Positions 41,297 through 45,369 of a stretch of 45,369 nt of DNA are shown here, one piece after another. The translations under genes were made by a program, and so were the position numbers. The notes beneath the pieces were generated by a model. It was not told the DNA's origin. It searched no databases and saw nothing but the letters and a program-made list of their open reading frames with translations. Within the stretch, counting starts at the first letter, position 1. Every line of letters starts with the position of its first letter. This DNA comes from Thiomicrorhabdus heinhorstiae (lineage in GTDB: Bacteria; Pseudomonadota; Gammaproteobacteria; Thiomicrospirales; Thiomicrospiraceae): positions 1-45,369 of the forward strand of contig NZ_JACBGI020000019.1 of NCBI RefSeq assembly GCF_013391765.2, given 5' to 3'.

Positions 41297-41305
41297 GAAA
41301 AATCT

Positions 41306-42151
41306 ATGAACACCCACTTTTTACAAGTACAAGGGCTAAAAAAGAGCTATCCCGGACCGGGAAAAAGTCCCGAAACGGTCATTTTTGAAGATGCCAATTT
41401 TAATATCGAAAAGGGAGAGTTCATTTGCGTCATCGGCCATTCGGGATGCGGTAAATCCACTATCCTGAATATTCTCGCAGGATTGGACGAGGCTTCGGAC
41501 GGCGTCGTTATTATGAACGAAAAAGAGGTTTCCGGACCGAGTCTGGATCGCGGAGTCGTCTTTCAGAATTACAGTTTGCTTCCGTGGCGTACCGCCTTAC
41601 AGAACGTCACTTTTGCAGTACAGGCTCGTTGGCCAGAATGGAGCAAAGAACGCATTCTCGAACACAGCCACCGCTATCTGGATCTGGTCGGACTGAAAGG
41701 TGCACACGACCGCAAGCCGTCTCAGCTATCCGGCGGGATGCGCCAGAGGGTCAGTATCGCCCGCGCCTTTGCCACTCAGCCTCAGCTGCTACTGATGGAT
41801 GAGCCTTTTGGAGCTTTGGATGCCTTGACGCGTGGAGTCATTCAGGAAGAGCTGATTAAAATCTGGACTGAGTCCAAACAGACCGTTTTTATGATCACTC
41901 ATGATGTCGACGAAGCAATTCTGTTGTCGGATCGAATTCTGCTGATGTCTAACGGACCGAAGGCGCGCATTGCCGAATCGGTTAAAGTCTCAATCCCGAG
42001 ACCGAGAAAGCGTACCGATATCATTCATCACGATAACTACTACACCATTCGTAACCATCTGGTCGACTTCCTGGTCAACAGATCGAAACTGGTTTCCGAA
42101 GATGAATCGGCCAAGCAACCTTATCCGAAAGAGATTACCTTCCCGGAATAA
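41306..42151 (+). CDS. ABC transporter ATPase, NrtD type
   Basis: 281 residues, one ABC domain. Walker [11 protein letters not shown]-loop [14 protein letters not shown], signature [15 protein letters not shown], Walker [17 protein letters not shown] and [13 protein letters not shown] are complete. The C-terminal PRPRKRTDI is usual for nitrate-type ATPases; no fused receptor domain is present, unlike NrtC. AGGA precedes the ATG. Last gene of the operon. Confidence 0.9.
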   Translation: MNTHFLQVQGLKKSYPGPGKSPETVIFEDANFNIEKGEFICVIGHSGCGKSTILNILAGLDEASDGVVIMNEKEVSGPSLDRGVVFQNYSLLPWRTALQNVTFAVQARWPEWSKERILEHSHRYLDLVGLKGAHDRKPSQLSGGMRQRVSIARAFATQPQLLLMDEPFGALDALTRGVIQEELIKIWTESKQTVFMITHDVDEAILLSDRILLMSNGPKARIAESVKVSIPRPRKRTDIIHHDNYYTIRNHLVDFLVNRSKLVSEDESAKQPYPKEITFPE

Positions 42152-42167
42152 AAGATGCATCTTAACG

Positions 42168-42186
42168 GGCTCGATTTCTTCGAGCC
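42168..42186 (+). terminator. weak terminator-like hairpin
   Basis: GGCTCGA, TTTCT loop, TCGAGCC, 17 bases after the ATPase stop. No U-tract follows, so it may only protect the 3' end. Confidence 0.4.
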
Positions 42187-42350
42187 TGACCATCCTCAAA
42201 ACACTCACTCAGTCTATACGAGCAAGTACATTCCCAAGCCGAAATTTTCTTTAACAAAAAAGCGTCATCCCCTCTTTTCGCAAAAATCGGAATCGTCTAT
42301 TCTAGAGCGAATCTATCCTCACTTCATAATCTCACTCAGGAATAACTTTG

Positions 42351-42836
42351 ATGACCTCAAAAGACGGTTTTTTTAGCAAGTTTAATTACTTTATCCAACA
42401 TCAGGCCGAAAACTCTTTAACCCAGGCGGTAAAACTCCTGCGATTTGTCTTTATCGTATTTATGGTCGTCTATCTGACCGCCTGTCTGGTCAGCATCTCC
42501 AATAAATTGCTGGAGTTCATCATGGTACAAGGCGCTCTGGATTTTCATTCCATGAAAATATTGCTGACCGACGCACTATTCACCCTGATCGTACTCGCCA
42601 TCGTTAAAGCACTGTTTATTCACAGCAGCTTCGACTACGCCCTGACGTTCCTGGAAATCGCCTTTGTCGTCATTATCCGAAAGCTGATTCTGCTGGATAC
42701 CGTTCCCGAAGAGAACTGGACGCTGCTGATTCTAGGCGCCATCTCAACCGCTTTTTTCGTTTTGATTATTTATATCCATAACTTAAAACGGCAATGGCTG
42801 CTGCACAAATCGTCGCAAACACCCGAAAATACATGA
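42351..42836 (+). CDS. PsiE-like membrane protein
   Basis: 161 residues from the ATG; the preceding TTG is less likely. Four transmembrane segments (about 26-50, 68-88, 92-112 and 120-142) and the pattern HSSFDYALTFLEIAFVVIIRKLILLD match the phosphate-starvation-inducible PsiE family, of unknown function. No Pho-box is seen upstream. A single-gene unit bounded by a terminator. Confidence 0.6.
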   Translation: MTSKDGFFSKFNYFIQHQAENSLTQAVKLLRFVFIVFMVVYLTACLVSISNKLLEFIMVQGALDFHSMKILLTDALFTLIVLAIVKALFIHSSFDYALTFLEIAFVVIIRKLILLDTVPEENWTLLILGAISTAFFVLIIYIHNLKRQWLLHKSSQTPENT

Positions 42837-42867
42837 ACAATTCAAACTGAACCTCACAGATCTCTCC

Positions 42868-42902
42868 GAATAGCTGCCCCTTGACCGTAAAGGCAGCTAT
42901 TC
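42868..42902. terminator. bidirectional terminator after the psiE-like gene
   Basis: An 11-base-pair stem GAATAGCTGCC / GGCAGCTATTC with a 13-base loop, between two converging genes. Confidence 0.7.
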
Positions 42903-42908
42903 TATCAT

Positions 42909-45131
42909 CTACATCTCAGGCACCGTTTCACTCTGAAAACCATCAACCAATGCTTTTAAGTATGCCTTCTTGCTTCGCAGATAAACAGGGGTCAAACGAC
43001 CTGAATCCATAACGGCATCATGTGGCTCGTACGGCTGAGAAACATAGAAGCCAAACGCTTTATAGCGAGAATCTCCAATATTGATATTACCTGAAGCATT
43101 CGCCGGATTATCCGTCATGGTTTGAGTACCGTAACTCCATTTACTTTCACCTCGTATAGTCATACCTCTCACAGCAATCGCTTTTTTCGGCGTTAGCGGA
43201 ACGGTAAAGCCGACATAGGCTTTTTCATAACCGGAACTTTCTCGCATCAAACTCGCTCTGAAAAAAGAGTCGCCAATATAGGATTTAACGCCAACTTTGG
43301 TGGTTCTGTCCTGATCGAGATATTTGCCGTGCTCTATGCTGAAAGACAATCCTTTTTCAGGCCAATAAAGCTCATAACCGCCGAAACCGTAATAATCGTT
43401 ATCTTGATTGCCACTCAGATCGTTTTTCCAATTATAGGCACCGTAACCATATAGCTGATGACGGCCGTCAAAGGCATAATAGCGCCACTGATCTACGATA
43501 CTTTTGGAGTCTGAATCGGATAGCGACTGGTGAAAAGAAAGAGTATTTACGAAACCGTCAAAGGGTACTAAAGTTTGCTGAAGCACGGCTTGCTGGAAAC
43601 CGGAGTTAAGCGCATAATCATCAAAATGGCCGCCGGATTCGAAATTGTAGCTGTTATGCAAAACATCCACCCTGTTGATACTTAGACGGGCTCCCGTCCA
43701 TAACTCCGCACTCACCTCGGTTTCAATACCCAAAGAGTAGTCGAAGGCACCGAATTCGGTACCGATCGTATTCACGATTTTCGGTTCGAGCTTCACGGAA
43801 AAGAGTTCCGTTCGCTTAGCTCCGTTCCGTAAAGGAATCGGTTGTCTGGAAAACGCGTTAACCTGTTCAAAATGCGGTTCAAAATAACGCGGCTTGTCGC
43901 TGGAAAACGCATGCGGTGTCTGTCTCCCCTTCATCCCCCACAAGGAGGCTAAGGAAATCCTGACAACCGGATTCTGCTCACTCAAAACATCAATCACCAA
44001 GTTGGGGATCTGTCTGGCATATGCATAGGGAGAAACTAAAGCAATAACTTGGGCTAAAGCATCTATTTCGCTCCAATCGAACAACCTGTTTTGATAACGG
44101 ACATACAAGGTGTCACCCTGCGAAGCAATTTCGACATACTGCAAGCCGCTTTTTTCTAACTCGGCAACCAGCAGATCATACTCTTCCTTATTCACGCCGG
44201 CGACCGGTTCAGCCGCCGGAAACTCCTTCAGTTGCTGTTCATCAGCCTGATACCGCGCTGTCGACTCGTTTGGCATTGAAGGAGAGACATCTCTATGCAC
44301 GAATTCGCTTTCAGAGGAGAAAACCTCATCCCGCTCCCTGCCTAAAGGTACAGAAAATCCGGCTGAAATCACCTGATCTTCATCCTGTCGGTCATTTAAT
44401 AAGCTCGCCCGCAAATTGAAACCGATACCCGATCCGAACAAATTAGGCGAACTGTAACCGATCCCGGCCCGTTGATTCGTGCCGTCATATTCGGCAATGG
44501 CGGTAAAACCGTACGGAAGGTTCAAACTGACGCCCCCGAACAGGTGATGAAGATTTTCTGGCTTGGTATGATTCAACGTACTCTCCGCGTCTGTCGCATA
44601 GCCCAAGCTAAAAGAACCGAAATTATCGGTGAAGGTTGCAACTCCGTAAAAAAGTTGTGAATAAACAACCGTTCCCGCAATATCCTGTCCGCCGATCGCG
44701 ACTCTTAAACGCGGATCCAGTGCAGATAGACGGTGGCTGTATTTAAAGTTTCCAACCAGATCACGCTTATAAAAATCCAGATATTTATACGGATCGGCTC
44801 CCTGCGGATGAATATCATTTAAACCAATCTGGATTTCAAGCCCCTCCCAAACTCCGGCTGAAACATAATAATTCTGTGCTTCGGCATCGGCAGGATAGCC
44901 TGATAATAAGAAATTGTTAAAACTGAAGCCTAAACGTCCATATTCCATCACCTCTGCGGTAGGAACAATAAAAAGTCCGGTTGAACCTTTAAATCCGGCT
45001 CCAACCGCATTTAAGGATGTACTCCCGGCATAGCTCAACAGAGGAAAAAGACAGGTGCTTCCTATAGAAATCCACAATGGTCTCCTTGTGGAGGGAATTG
45101 TTTTTTTAGTAGACCGCGCTTTACATAACAT
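42909..45131 (-). CDS. YjbH-family outer-membrane protein
   Basis: 740 residues. The N-terminus has a signal-like hydrophobic stretch (ISIGSTCLFPLLSYA). FKGSTGLFIVPTAEVMEYGRLGFSFNNF and the many short aromatic strands are typical of YjbH/capsule-biogenesis barrel proteins, linked in E. coli to extracellular polysaccharide output (yjbEFGH). The other yjb genes are not in the window, so the partner is elsewhere or absent. Start codon and ribosome site are not strong. The last 238 bases of the window beyond it show no feature I can support. Confidence 0.72.
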   Translation of the reverse strand: MLCKARSTKKTIPSTRRPLWISIGSTCLFPLLSYAGSTSLNAVGAGFKGSTGLFIVPTAEVMEYGRLGFSFNNFLLSGYPADAEAQNYYVSAGVWEGLEIQIGLNDIHPQGADPYKYLDFYKRDLVGNFKYSHRLSALDPRLRVAIGGQDIAGTVVYSQLFYGVATFTDNFGSFSLGYATDAESTLNHTKPENLHHLFGGVSLNLPYGFTAIAEYDGTNQRAGIGYSSPNLFGSGIGFNLRASLLNDRQDEDQVISAGFSVPLGRERDEVFSSESEFVHRDVSPSMPNESTARYQADEQQLKEFPAAEPVAGVNKEEYDLLVAELEKSGLQYVEIASQGDTLYVRYQNRLFDWSEIDALAQVIALVSPYAYARQIPNLVIDVLSEQNPVVRISLASLWGMKGRQTPHAFSSDKPRYFEPHFEQVNAFSRQPIPLRNGAKRTELFSVKLEPKIVNTIGTEFGAFDYSLGIETEVSAELWTGARLSINRVDVLHNSYNFESGGHFDDYALNSGFQQAVLQQTLVPFDGFVNTLSFHQSLSDSDSKSIVDQWRYYAFDGRHQLYGYGAYNWKNDLSGNQDNDYYGFGGYELYWPEKGLSFSIEHGKYLDQDRTTKVGVKSYIGDSFFRASLMRESSGYEKAYVGFTVPLTPKKAIAVRGMTIRGESKWSYGTQTMTDNPANASGNINIGDSRYKAFGFYVSQPYEPHDAVMDSGRLTPVYLRSKKAYLKALVDGFQSETVPEM

Positions 45132-45369
45132 AGGCAGAAAATACCTCAGACTTTATTCCGTTAAAATCAGCATGAGCTTCCACTAAGATTTCATCTTATA
45201 TTGCTACCAATGCTGTACTGACACCTAAAAGGCTGCGTGATCTCCACAAGTGTGTAATTTCATTTTTACAAAGTAGGCCGTATAAAACAGCCAAATAAAG
45301 AATAGAGAACTTCAACCTTACTAAACATTTCTCTTAATCAGAAAAGAATTTTCAGTAACTGAATTAATA

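Noticed and set aside
42155-42376. 73-codon plus-strand frame between the ABC ATPase and the PsiE-like gene
   Set aside because: No ribosome site, contains the hairpin at 42168-42186 and runs into the next gene; no known domain.

Overview
The window reads as the chromosome of a gammaproteobacterium. Pointers are E. coli-like Gpt and DgkA, a Rof-like protein, a YjbH-type outer-membrane protein, sigma-54 activators and Tat-exported NrtA-like binding proteins. A free-living marine or sulfur-oxidising/methylotrophic lineage would fit, but nothing here fixes the genus. No tRNA, rRNA, CRISPR array, insertion sequence or prophage was found.

Region 1 (1-9466) holds an operon osmC-like / acyl-CoA-dehydrogenase-like flavoprotein / rubredoxin-rubredoxin reductase fusion (+). 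It is followed by a small A+T-rich HEPN-like orphan (-), a GAF-type sigma-54 activator (-), a Rof-like gene (+), and an NrtA/TauA-type ABC transporter operon (ATPase-binding protein-permease, -). My inference is a sigma-54-controlled uptake and oxidation system for a small N- or S-containing organic compound. The substrate cannot be read from the sequence.

Region 2 (9467-36791) is a nearly complete purine-utilisation island. Guanine is deaminated by GuaD. Xanthine is oxidised by XdhAB (with XdhC). Urate is oxidised by the membrane-bound cytochrome-c-fused PuuD, then processed by UraH, UraD, PuuE allantoinase, AllC and PucG to oxalurate and glycine. An amidase and an HpxW-like Ntn-hydrolase probably take oxalurate through oxamate to oxalate. 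An 8-oxoguanine-deaminase-like amidohydrolase and an RraA-family protein accompany them. Uptake is by a Tsx-like outer-membrane channel, a BMP-type binding protein with a NupOPQ-like ABC transporter, and an NCS2 permease. A TauE/SafE-family carrier lies inside the catabolic operon. A GntR/FCD regulator is encoded in the cluster. The palindrome ATTGTATACAAT (or a one-base variant) precedes the regulator operon, the uraH-xdh operon, the tsx operon, the deaminase gene and the amidase operon, which defines a local regulon. The tsx operon also has an almost perfect sigma-54 promoter directly upstream of the operator. Gpt (purine salvage) flanks the island. A PAP2-DgkA pair sits between the two halves of the purine ABC transporter.

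Region 3 (36792-42151) holds a second NrtA-like ABC system (+) with a divergent PAS-PAS sigma-54 activator (-). Between them are three inverted repeats (TTACGAA-N2-TTCGTAA type) and a clear -24/-12 promoter. Region 4 (42351-45131) contains a PsiE-like membrane protein and a YjbH-family outer-membrane protein.

The most notable points are the paired sigma-54-linked ABC systems whose binding proteins share cysteine motifs, the purine regulon that combines sigma-54 activation with GntR operators, and an oxalurate-to-oxalate branch with possible oxalate export.
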